A program made the translations under genes and the position numbers. The notes below the pieces were generated by a model. The model made no database searches. It had not been told where the DNA came from and saw only the letters and a list, made by a program, of their open reading frames with translations. From MGBC163016 sp910588905 (GTDB taxonomy: Bacteria > Actinomycetota > Coriobacteriia > Coriobacteriales > Eggerthellaceae), in contig CAPGDO010000005.1 of NCBI GenBank assembly GCA_948616985.1, positions 79,847-143,846 on the forward strand: a DNA stretch of 64,000 bases, read 5' to 3'. Of this stretch, positions 1 to 8,600 are shown piece by piece. The first letter of the stretch is position 1, and the number at the start of each line of letters is the position of its first letter.

Positions 1-2
1 TC

Positions 3-920
3 ACCAACAACCATGTGGTCTCCGGTGGCTCTCGCTTCGAGGTGGTCATCGAGGGCAACACCTATGAAGCTGACCTCGTGGGAACCGATGCGAGCTCTGA
101 CGTGGCTGTGCTGAAGGCTAAGGACGTGACCGATCTCACGCCCATCGAAGTAGCGGATTCTGACGCCATCAAGATCGGGCAGTGGGTCATGTCCATCGGC
201 AGCCCGTTTGGGTTGGAGCAGTCAGTGGCTACGGGCATCATCTCTGCTACCAGCCGCTCTCAGATCATGGACCAATCCCAATATACCGGTCAGTCAGATG
301 AGATGGTCATCTATCCGAATCTGATCCAGACCGATGCGGCCATCAATCCGGGCAATTCCGGAGGTGCTTTGGTCGATGATGATGGACAGCTCGTGGGCAT
401 CAACACGCTCATCACCAGCTATTCAGGCAACTATTCAGGCGTCGGATTCGCCATCCCTTCCAACTACGCCATCGGCCTTGCCAAGGACATCATCGCCGGC
501 AAAGAGCCCACCCATGCGCAGCTGGGTGTGAATCTGTCTAATGTGAATGCCTCCATTGCTGAGCGCTATGGCTTCTCCGCTAGCGAAGGCGCCTATGTCT
601 CCAACGTCATCGAAGGCAGCGGTGCTGCGGAGGCGGGCATCGAAAAGGGGGACATCATCACTGCATTCGATGGTCAAGAGGTATCGTCGGCCAGCGATCT
701 CATGATGGATGTGCGCACGAAGGCGCCGGGAGATACCGTCACTATCACCGTGAACCGCGATGGGGAGATGAAGGAATTCCAGGTGACCCTGGGATCCGAT
801 GAGGCCTCCCAGAAGGCGAAAGCAGCCCAGAAGCTGCAACAGCAGCAGAACGGCGGCTTGGGTAGCGGATCGAACGGAGGGTCAGGAACGCTCGATCTGA
901 ACGACTTGTTCGGGAGATAA
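3..920 (+). CDS. HtrA/DegP-type trypsin-like serine protease with PDZ domain (5' partial)
   Basis: The reading frame is open from the window edge, so the N-terminus (expected signal or membrane anchor) is missing. The first residues, TNNHVVSGG, carry the catalytic His. The Asp lies in SSDVAVLKA and the nucleophile in GNSGGAL, so the HtrA triad is complete. A single PDZ domain follows (about residues 180-275, with AGIEKGDII). The tail is rich in Gln, Gly and Ser. Family role: envelope quality-control protease/chaperone acting outside the membrane. A strong hairpin follows the stop, so this gene ends its own transcript before pyrH. Family assignment is firm; the particular paralogue (DegP, DegS or HtrA) cannot be told. 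Confidence 0.93.
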   Translation, partial: TNNHVVSGGSRFEVVIEGNTYEADLVGTDASSDVAVLKAKDVTDLTPIEVADSDAIKIGQWVMSIGSPFGLEQSVATGIISATSRSQIMDQSQYTGQSDEMVIYPNLIQTDAAINPGNSGGALVDDDGQLVGINTLITSYSGNYSGVGFAIPSNYAIGLAKDIIAGKEPTHAQLGVNLSNVNASIAERYGFSASEGAYVSNVIEGSGAAEAGIEKGDIITAFDGQEVSSASDLMMDVRTKAPGDTVTITVNRDGEMKEFQVTLGSDEASQKAKAAQKLQQQQNGGLGSGSNGGSGTLDLNDLFGR

Positions 921-942
921 GCCATAGAAGACCAAGCATGCG

Positions 943-975
943 AAAGGCGGGCATTGCCCGCCTTTCCTCATTCTT
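943..975 (+). terminator. Intrinsic terminator after the htrA-like gene
   Basis: A perfect 10-bp stem (AAAGGCGGGC at 943-952, GCCCGCCTTT at 956-965) with a 3-nt loop is followed by a pyrimidine-rich tract. It sits 22 bp after the protease stop and before the pyrH promoter region. Confidence 0.8.
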
Positions 976-1059
976 AGGGCCTGCCCGCATGTCACCTTCG
1001 CGCATTCGGGTATCATGTATCCATTCATAGAGACCTAGGGCGAGAGGACGATACAGGTC

Positions 1060-1797
1060 ATGTCTGACGGATACGAATACGATCGCGTGCTCCTCAAGCT
1101 TTCCGGTGAGGCGCTCGCAGGGGATCTGGGCTACGGCATCGATCCGAAAGTGGTGGATGATTTGGCCGAGCAGATCGCAGAGATCGTCGAAGACGGGGTG
1201 CAGCTGGCTGTCGTCGTGGGTGGTGGCAACATCTTCCGTGGCCTTTCCGGATCAGCCGAAGGCATGGATCGCGCCCAGGCTGACTACATCGGCATGTTGG
1301 CTACGGTCATGAACGCGTTGGCCCTCCAAGATGCCTTCGAGCGCCATGGGGTGTTCTCGCGGGTGCAGAGCGCCATCAATATGCAAGAGGTCAGCGAACC
1401 CTACATCCGCCGCCGGGCAGTGCGCCATCTGGAGAAGGGCCGCGTGGTCATCTTGGCGGCAGGCACCGGCAATCCTTACTTCACCACCGATACCACTGCA
1501 GCGCTGCGAGCCTGTGAGCTGGACGTGGACTGCTTGATGAAGGCAACGAAGGTGGATGGCGTCTATGACTCGGATCCGAAGCAGAATGAAGATGCGAGGC
1601 GCTACGATACCATCACCTACATGGAGGTCTTGAGCCAGGGGCTCAACGTCATGGATGCCACGGCAACCTCATTGTGCATGGATAACGACATCCCCATGAT
1701 CGTGTTCGACCTCACTCAGCGGGGCAATATCAAGCGCGCCCTCAAGGGAGAGGATATCGGAACCGTGGTGTATTCGGACGGCATGGGTGATCAGTGA
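1060..1797 (+). CDS. pyrH: UMP kinase PyrH
   Basis: UMP kinase phosphorylates UMP to UDP in the cytoplasm for pyrimidine nucleotide synthesis. The 245-aa product has the amino-acid-kinase fold signatures: KLSGEAL near the N-terminus, GGGNIFRG in the glycine-rich loop and TDTTAALRACEL in the nucleotide-binding part. Its length is typical. The ATG has an AGAGGA-type ribosome binding site upstream, and a TATCAT -10-like hexamer lies about 45 bp before the start. It is the first gene of the cluster pyrH-frr-uppS-cdsA-dxr; the usual upstream rpsB-tsf pair is not here, its place being taken by the htrA-like gene. Confidence 0.97.
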   Translation: MSDGYEYDRVLLKLSGEALAGDLGYGIDPKVVDDLAEQIAEIVEDGVQLAVVVGGGNIFRGLSGSAEGMDRAQADYIGMLATVMNALALQDAFERHGVFSRVQSAINMQEVSEPYIRRRAVRHLEKGRVVILAAGTGNPYFTTDTTAALRACELDVDCLMKATKVDGVYDSDPKQNEDARRYDTITYMEVLSQGLNVMDATATSLCMDNDIPMIVFDLTQRGNIKRALKGEDIGTVVYSDGMGDQ

Positions 1798-1880
1798 TCC
1801 ACGCCCCGCTGCAGGAGATAGGCTAAGAGAGCCCAGGCAGATAAGCCTTGGTGCTCATTTCGAGAAAGGCGGTCCCAGGC

Positions 1881-2444
1881 ATGGCAGACGTAGATGAGAT
1901 CTTGCTGAAGGTGGAAGAGCGCATGGATCGCTCTCTGTCCGCACTCCATGACAATTTCGCTAGCGTGCGCACGGGGCGGGCGAACGCGATGGTGCTCGAC
2001 CGCATCACCGTTGATTACTATGGCACTCCCACGCCGGTGAACCAGATGGCTGGCATCAAGAGCCCGGATGCCCATTTGCTGGTGATCGAGCCTTGGGACA
2101 AGTCCGCTCTGAAGGATATCGAACGCGCTATCCTCGAGAGCGATCTGGGCGTTACGCCGAACAACGACGGGTCTGTCATCCGCCTGCCGTTCCCCGCCCT
2201 CACTGAGGAGCGCCGTCGTGAGCTGGCGAAGATGTGCAGCAAGTATGCGGAGGAATGCCGCGTGGCCATTCGCAATGCGCGTCGCGATGGCAACGCAGAT
2301 ATAGAGAAGGCCCAGAAGAACGATGGGCTTCCTGAGGATGAGGGTCGCAGGGCTGAAGAGCAGGTCCAGAAGATGACCGATGCTCACATCGCTTCGGTGG
2401 ATGAGGCGCTGAAGAAGAAGGAAGCAGATATCATGGAGGTCTAG
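1881..2444 (+). CDS. frr: Ribosome recycling factor
   Basis: RRF splits post-termination ribosomes together with EF-G. The product is 187 aa, close to the family norm of about 185, starting MADVDEILLKVEERMD. The conserved SVRTGRAN and the C-terminal charged helix are visible. An in-frame GTG lies 33 bp upstream, but the ATG at 1881 matches family starts and has a purine-rich site before it. The gene follows pyrH by 83 bp, the usual order, and precedes uppS by 30 bp. Confidence 0.96.
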   Translation: MADVDEILLKVEERMDRSLSALHDNFASVRTGRANAMVLDRITVDYYGTPTPVNQMAGIKSPDAHLLVIEPWDKSALKDIERAILESDLGVTPNNDGSVIRLPFPALTEERRRELAKMCSKYAEECRVAIRNARRDGNADIEKAQKNDGLPEDEGRRAEEQVQKMTDAHIASVDEALKKKEADIMEV

Positions 2445-2474
2445 AGCATCTGCTCATCGTGATCCCGTATAAGG

Positions 2475-3248
2475 TTGAATAAAGGACTAGAAGACATATT
2501 CCCGAACCCGCCTCAAGGGCTTCGTCCCGAGGCGCTCGATCATGCACGCATCCCTCAGCACCTCGCCGTTATCATGGATGGAAATGGCCGTTGGGCGAAG
2601 AAGCGCATGATGAACCGTCTGCGCGGCCACAAGGCAGGCATCGAAGCCGTGCGTGAGACCATTCGTGCAGCCTCTGACCTGGGTGTGAGGTACCTCACCA
2701 TCTATTCGTTCTCCACGGAGAACTGGAAGCGTCCGGAAGATGAGGTGGATGGGCTCATGGAGCTCTTCGCCCAGACGATGCTGGCGGAGGTGGATGCGCT
2801 GGACGCAGAGGGCGTGCGCGTCATGACCATCGGAGACATGACAGCGCTGCCAGATGCCACGCGTCAGGCCTTCGAAGAGGCATGGGAGCGAACCCGCGGC
2901 AACGATGGCATGACGCTGGTGGTTGCAGTGAACTATGGGAGCCGGAATGAGATCGTCCGCGCTGCGCGGCTGCTCGCCCAGGAGGCATCAACCATCGGAA
3001 GCAGCTTCGATCCCGACAGCATCGATGAGGTTACCTTCGCCAAGAAGCTCTACACCTCCGATGTGCCAGACCCTGAGCTCATCATCCGCACCAGTGGAGA
3101 GATGCGCCTCTCGAACTTCCTCTTGTGGCAGGCTGCCTATGCCGAGCTCATCTGCACTGATGTCCTCTGGCCGGATTTCGATCGCTACGAGCTCCTGCGC
3201 TGCCTGCTTGAGTATCAGGATAGGGACAGACGGTTCGGCGGCCTCTGA
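2475..3248 (+). CDS. uppS: Isoprenyl transferase (undecaprenyl diphosphate synthase type)
   Basis: A cis-prenyltransferase makes the undecaprenyl carrier lipid from farnesyl-PP and isopentenyl-PP for cell-wall synthesis. The 257-aa protein carries the signature AVIMDGNGRWAKKR, with the catalytic Asp in the MDGNGRW loop, plus YSFSTENWKRP and the C-terminal IIRTSGEMRLSNFLLWQ. The start is TTG at 2475; no better ATG lies before the conserved region. The stop codon (3246-3248) shares its last base with the cdsA ATG, implying coupled translation. Confidence 0.96.
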   Translation: MNKGLEDIFPNPPQGLRPEALDHARIPQHLAVIMDGNGRWAKKRMMNRLRGHKAGIEAVRETIRAASDLGVRYLTIYSFSTENWKRPEDEVDGLMELFAQTMLAEVDALDAEGVRVMTIGDMTALPDATRQAFEEAWERTRGNDGMTLVVAVNYGSRNEIVRAARLLAQEASTIGSSFDPDSIDEVTFAKKLYTSDVPDPELIIRTSGEMRLSNFLLWQAAYAELICTDVLWPDFDRYELLRCLLEYQDRDRRFGGL

Positions 3249-4486
3249 TGGATGCGGAGCTGGATCTGACCAAGGGTACCGAAGAGCTTTCCTCTCGGGC
3301 GTGTTGCAGCGAAGATGAGATCCTCACCCTTGAGGATGTGCTGCAATGCGGTCTGACCGATAGGCAGATGGTTGCTCGTCGGCGGCTCCATCAGCAGACG
3401 ATCCTCTTGATCCAACAGGAGCGCGCTCGACGAGATCAGGGAACGGATGAGATGTTCACGGCCGCTGATTTCCTCGAGAGGGATGTGGCTCGTGAGCCAG
3501 AGCTGGTCTATTCACCGGAAGATGCTCCGGATGGGCCTCCGTGGCGATACGAGCCCACACCGGATCAGCGGGCCAAGCGCGCAGAGCGCAAGGAGAAGCG
3601 GGCGCAGACAAGGGATCGCATCAAGACGAGCGCCATCAAGAAGGCCCCTGAGAAGCTGAAGAACCCCTCTGACCTCCAAGTGCGGTTCAGGACGGGGTTG
3701 ATCTACACGCTCGTGACCATCGGTTGCCTTTTGGCGGGAGATATCCCCACTATGATCTATCTCATGGTGGTGGCGGGCATCTGCGCTGGCGAGTTCTTCT
3801 ACATGCTCCGATCTGATGCGAAGCTGCCCAACGAGGCCATCGGCATCACAGGAGCGGTGCTCTATATCCCTGCAATGTACTTCTGGGGACTGGCTGGAGC
3901 TATGGTGGTGACCATCATCACGCTACTGGCCCTGCTCATCTGGTATGTGTTCTGGCTGCGCGCTCGGGTCCCGGATGTGGGCGTGAGCCTGTTCGGGGCG
4001 GCCTATACGGGCCTGCTCCTGTGCGGATTGGTGGTCATCCGTCATGCGCTCGGAGACCCCTGGGGAGGAGTGGCGCTGCTCACGCTGTTCCTCAGCGTAT
4101 GGGCCAATGACGCCTTCGCCTATCTGATCGGCCGCAAGTTCGGCAGGCACAAGCTGGCCCCTCGCACGAGTCCCAAGAAGAGCTGGGAAGGGTTCTTCGC
4201 AGGTCTTGTGGGATCGTGTGTGTTCTGGGTGGTCTTGACCTTCATCCCCGGTATCCAGATGACCCTTTGGCAGGCCATCCTCTTCGGTGCCCTGTGCGGG
4301 ATGATGGAGGTCTTGGGCGATCTGGCGGAGAGTCGCATCAAGCGCAATTCCGGCTTCAAGGATTCCGGCACCATGATGCCGGGTCACGGCGGCCTGTTAG
4401 ACAGGTGCGATTCCCTCTTCCTGGCATCCATCACCGCTGCTATCCTGCTGCTCCTAGGAGGTTGCATACCCTATGGCGTTCTCTGA
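3248..4486 (+). CDS. cdsA: Phosphatidate cytidylyltransferase with long cytosolic N-terminal extension
   Basis: CdsA makes CDP-diacylglycerol from phosphatidate and CTP in the membrane, the branch point of phospholipid synthesis. The C-terminal two thirds have multiple hydrophobic segments (from about residue 145) and the exact family signature: SRIKRNSGFKDSG, then MMPGHGGLLDRCDS. At 412 aa it is longer than the usual 260-300. The extra part is a charged, non-membrane N-terminal region of about 140 residues rich in Arg, Glu and Lys (for example KRAERKEKRAQTRDR), with no domain I recognise. It overlaps uppS by one base and dxr by 14 bp, a tightly coupled operon. Confidence 0.94.
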   Translation: MDAELDLTKGTEELSSRACCSEDEILTLEDVLQCGLTDRQMVARRRLHQQTILLIQQERARRDQGTDEMFTAADFLERDVAREPELVYSPEDAPDGPPWRYEPTPDQRAKRAERKEKRAQTRDRIKTSAIKKAPEKLKNPSDLQVRFRTGLIYTLVTIGCLLAGDIPTMIYLMVVAGICAGEFFYMLRSDAKLPNEAIGITGAVLYIPAMYFWGLAGAMVVTIITLLALLIWYVFWLRARVPDVGVSLFGAAYTGLLLCGLVVIRHALGDPWGGVALLTLFLSVWANDAFAYLIGRKFGRHKLAPRTSPKKSWEGFFAGLVGSCVFWVVLTFIPGIQMTLWQAILFGALCGMMEVLGDLAESRIKRNSGFKDSGTMMPGHGGLLDRCDSLFLASITAAILLLLGGCIPYGVL

Positions 4487-5591
4487 CGGTCCTGACGGCC
4501 GCGCGAAGCGCATCGTCATCCTCGGCTCCACCGGTTCCATCGGCAGGCAGACGCTGGATGTCTGCCGGATGCATCCGGATAAGCTCCAGGTGATGGGGCT
4601 CTCCTGTCATTCTCATATCCGCCTCATGGAAGAGCAGGCCCAAGAGTTCCAGGTGCAAGCGAGCGCCGTGGGGGTTGAGGAGGCCCTTTCCCTCCTTGAA
4701 CGGGATGATGTGGATGTGGTGGTCAATGCCCTGGTGGGGGCGGCGGGCTTGGCAGCCAGCCTCAAGACGCTTGAGAGCGGACGCGTGCTGGCGCTGGCGA
4801 ACAAGGAATCATTGGTGGTGGGGGGAGACCTCATCATGCCGATGGCTCAGGAGCCGGGCACCCTCATGCCCATCGATTCCGAGCATGGTGCCATCTACCA
4901 ATGCTTGGTGGGGGAGGATGCTGCTCAGGTGAGCCGCCTGTGGGTGACCGCTTCGGGAGGGCCATTCCGGGGCAAGAGCCAAGAAGCGCTCGCGCACGTT
5001 ACGGCAGCCGATGCTCTGGCGCATCCCACCTGGAACATGGGGCGCAAGATCACCATTGATTCATCCACGCTGATGAACAAGGGACTTGAGGTCATCGAAG
5101 CCCATCATCTCTTCCAGATGCCCTACGATCGCATAGAGGTGCTCGTGCAACCCCAGAGCGCCATCCATTCCATGGTGGAATTCACCGACGGGTCCGTCAA
5201 GGCGCACTTGGGGGCTACGGACATGCGCATTCCCATCCAGTACGCTTTGAGCTGGCCCGACCGATGGCCTTCTCCGGCTGAAGCGGTGGATTTCCGCACC
5301 ATGGGCTCCTTGGACCTGGCCGCTCCTGATCTAGAGCGCTTCCCCTGTCTGAGCCTTGCCATCCAGGCGGGCACCAGGGGCGGGACGCTGCCCTGTGCCA
5401 TGAACGCGGCCAACGAGGTGGCGGTGGCGGCATTCCTCGAAGGATCTTGCGGCTTCTTGGATATCCCTGCCTGCGTCCAACAGGTGATGGAGTCTCATGA
5501 TACGGCTCCTGTTCAGAGCTTCGAACAGCTCGTGGAGGTGGATGAGGATTCCCGGAGGAGAGCCGAAGCGTTCCTCCGGGCCAAGCGGTGA
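4473..5591 (+). CDS. dxr: 1-deoxy-D-xylulose 5-phosphate reductoisomerase
   Basis: Dxr converts DXP to MEP with NADPH, the committed step of the MEP isoprenoid pathway. The 372-aa product begins with an NADPH-binding ILGSTGSIGRQTLDV motif and has NKESLVVGG, the IDSEHGAIYQCL metal/substrate motif and NKGLEVIEAHHLF. The start overlaps the cdsA end by 14 bp and has a CTAGGAGG site. It is the last gene of the sense operon; the next gene, on the opposite strand, ends 10 bp away. With ispG downstream this puts two MEP steps next to uppS, which uses their product. Confidence 0.97.
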   Translation: MAFSDGPDGRAKRIVILGSTGSIGRQTLDVCRMHPDKLQVMGLSCHSHIRLMEEQAQEFQVQASAVGVEEALSLLERDDVDVVVNALVGAAGLAASLKTLESGRVLALANKESLVVGGDLIMPMAQEPGTLMPIDSEHGAIYQCLVGEDAAQVSRLWVTASGGPFRGKSQEALAHVTAADALAHPTWNMGRKITIDSSTLMNKGLEVIEAHHLFQMPYDRIEVLVQPQSAIHSMVEFTDGSVKAHLGATDMRIPIQYALSWPDRWPSPAEAVDFRTMGSLDLAAPDLERFPCLSLAIQAGTRGGTLPCAMNAANEVAVAAFLEGSCGFLDIPACVQQVMESHDTAPVQSFEQLVEVDEDSRRRAEAFLRAKR

Positions 5592-5601
5592 TCCTAGACG
5601 T

Positions 5602-8600
5602 TCACGGCTGGCGGTGAGCGCTGCTCCCTGCTTTGAGACGAAGGCGCTTTCGGAAGAGGAATGCCCCGCCGAGGGCCACTGCAGCCATCAGCGTGAAGAG
5701 CCCGAGAGGCGTTCCGTCCCCTGTTCGGGGTAGCTTCCCGCCCGTGCTCCTGGCAGGAGCGGGCGGTCCTGGTTCTTGATCGTCTTCTACCCAGACCGTC
5801 TGGCTCTCTGCGGCGGGGTCTTCGTGGGCTGCCACGATGCGTCCTTCGCAGGTGAGGCGCTCGAAGGCCACTAATCTTGCTCCCGGGAGGTCCTGGGTGC
5901 TCACCTCGAAGTCAACGAAGATGCTGCCTTCGGGTGTGCTGGGCACGAAGGTGTGCGATCCGGTGATCTTATTGCCTGCATCATCGAGCAGGGGAGCGGC
6001 AGAGATGGTTCCCTCGTGCCCATCGGTCACTACCATGAGGGTGCCGAAGGCGGTGTAGGTCTTGCCTACCTCCAAGGCTTCGTAGATGATCTCGTCGGTC
6101 ACGACGGTCTGGGTATCCGGTGGGCAGATGGCCTCTCCGCTGCGCGCCTCGAAGGCATGGGTCCGTATCCGGGGCGTGCGCAGGGTGACCGTTTGGGCGT
6201 CATTGGTCGGGTCCTCGTGGATGACCACAGCGCGCCCATCCTTGAAGAGGGTCTCATAGACCACGAGGTCTGTGCCGTCTTCCAGTGATGATGCATCCAG
6301 GGTGAAGGATACATCGGTGCGGCCGGTATGCGAGGTAGGCGTGAAGGTCACAGAGCAGGTGAGCGGCTTGCCCTCCTCATCCTGCACGGGTTGGGCAGAG
6401 ACGGTGCCGTCCTCTTGGTTCGTCTTCCTCATGAGGGCTCCCTGAAGGGTGTATTCCACTCCTTCCTGCAATCCGCTGTAGCTCACAGCGTCTTCTATGG
6501 ACAGGACATCCCCTGAGACCACCTCCTTCGTTCCCGTGACAAGGTTGGTGGCGTAGGTGCTGATCCTCGGCTCTATCACATCCAGGCTCTGGCCAGCGTC
6601 GGAGAGCTCCTCGTGGCGGGCGATCACCTCGTCGGTGGCTCCATCGGCCACGGTCTCGAAGCAGACGATCCGCTTCCCGCCGAGAGCGGTGGCATCAAGG
6701 GTGAACGATACCTCACAGCTGCCTGAAGAGGCTACGGGTGCATGGATGATGCTCGTCGTGACGGGAGAGCCGTCAGTTCCTATCAGGGCCTCTCCGCTTT
6801 CAGCATCCATCAGATGCCCCGTGAAGCGGTACTCGTGGCCGGGAGTCAGATTGCAGTAGTCTATCCTGTCGGTGATGGTGACCTCCGGGTCAGGGAAGAG
6901 GTGCTTGGAGGCATCGGCGGCATTGGTGGCATAGGTGGTGATGGCCGGGGGCGGTGTGATGCGGTCCTCCAGGTCTCCCAGGGGGATGCTGAGGCCATGG
7001 GCGGTCACCTTGATGCCATCCAGCTCGATCAGGTCATAGCCTGCATTGGAAGTGCTCCTCAGTTCAGTCAGCCGGTAGGTGTCGAAGGGGAGCGCGCCTA
7101 AGGAGTCATCCGGTGCGGTGATGTCCCCTTCGGTAGTGAGGCCGAACCAGCAGCCAGCATCCAGATCCAGGGTATCAGCTTCTATGGGTTGTGGGCTCCC
7201 CTCTCCTTCGATGCCTGCTAGCGCAGGGTCATTCCCATTGGTGGCAACGGTATGGGGCTTCCAGGCAGCTGCCGTGTTCACGATGCCGTTCTCATCGCTT
7301 ACCAGCACGTGGCGCTCACCGGTGGTCTTGGATTCCAGCAGAAAGGGAATGCGGCCAAGGCGGCTCTGGTCTGTGGCGAGGACCTTGCGGAAGTCCAGGT
7401 CTCCACGTTTGACCTGATCGAGGGCTGCTTCTTCCCGAGCGAAGGCGACGATCGCTCCTGCTTCGCGTATCTGGAACGACCGCTCTCGGGTATCGCTGGC
7501 CAGATAGCCCTCACCCGCTGCCGTCTCTTTCAAGCCATAGGTTCCGTAGGGTAGGGCATCAGCGGCAGTCTGGGCGCTGCCGCCCTCAGCGGTGATGGTC
7601 ATCACCACCTCTCCCGGTTCGTACATGACTCCGTTGACGGAGACGGCTTCGGGGCTCTTATTGGTGATGGCGAACGTCGTGCCGTCTAGAGAGGCGCTTC
7701 CCAAGGGAGACTGCAAGAGACTCTCGGCATCGCGCTTCTCGATCAGCACACCGCCTCGCAGGATCTCCTCTGAGACGGTAGTGGTCTGGGTGAAGGGGAT
7801 GGTGGCCCCAAGTCCGCTCGAGGGGAGCGGTATGACGAAGACCCGGCTATCCAAGCGGTACCCTTCAGGAGCGCTGACCTCTTGGATGGTCAAGGTGCCC
7901 AATGGCAGGCAGACATCTCCTGATGCCGTGCGGTAGAGGTCATCGCCGCTCACCCAGTGCGCTTCGTCCAGGAAGAGGCAACCCGTCTCGTCGGTGGAGA
8001 AGACCCACGTGCGCAGGGGAGTGGCAGGCAGCTTGCTCCCATCGGTGGTCACGGTGCCGAAGTGCTCCACGCGGAATCGGGCTCCTTCTAAGGTGCCGTC
8101 TCCTTGAGGTGTGCCGTTCGCTGTTACGGAATCAACTTTGCGCACCAGAAGACCCGGTCCATAGCTTTGGGGCGCATCGGAGGCGCTCGCTTCTGTGGTC
8201 TGTCCCTTCTGCACCTGCACAGGTACCACCTTCGCATCCCAGGCGAAGCCGCGGCCCTGCACCGAAGCGGCATTCTCGCGCAGATAGTAGGTGCCCTCCT
8301 TCAGCTTCTTGGACAGGCCATGCCCTTGGCCATCGAGCGTGACAGAGCACACATGAGAGGTGCAGTTCGGGTCTAAGAAGACGTCATAGATGATACCCTC
8401 GAAGCTGTAGCTCCCATTGCCTTGGGTGATGGTGGGATCAGCAGAGGTCTTCGTCAGCTGGATGTCTCCCGAGGCCTGGATCTCGAACTTGTAGATGCCC
8501 ACTCCGGGTTGATTCGCCACGGAAGGCCCCACGAAGCCCAGCACGACATAGGGACGCGCTGTCTCTTGGTTCACCTCCAGCACTCTGAGCGCCATGCGCC

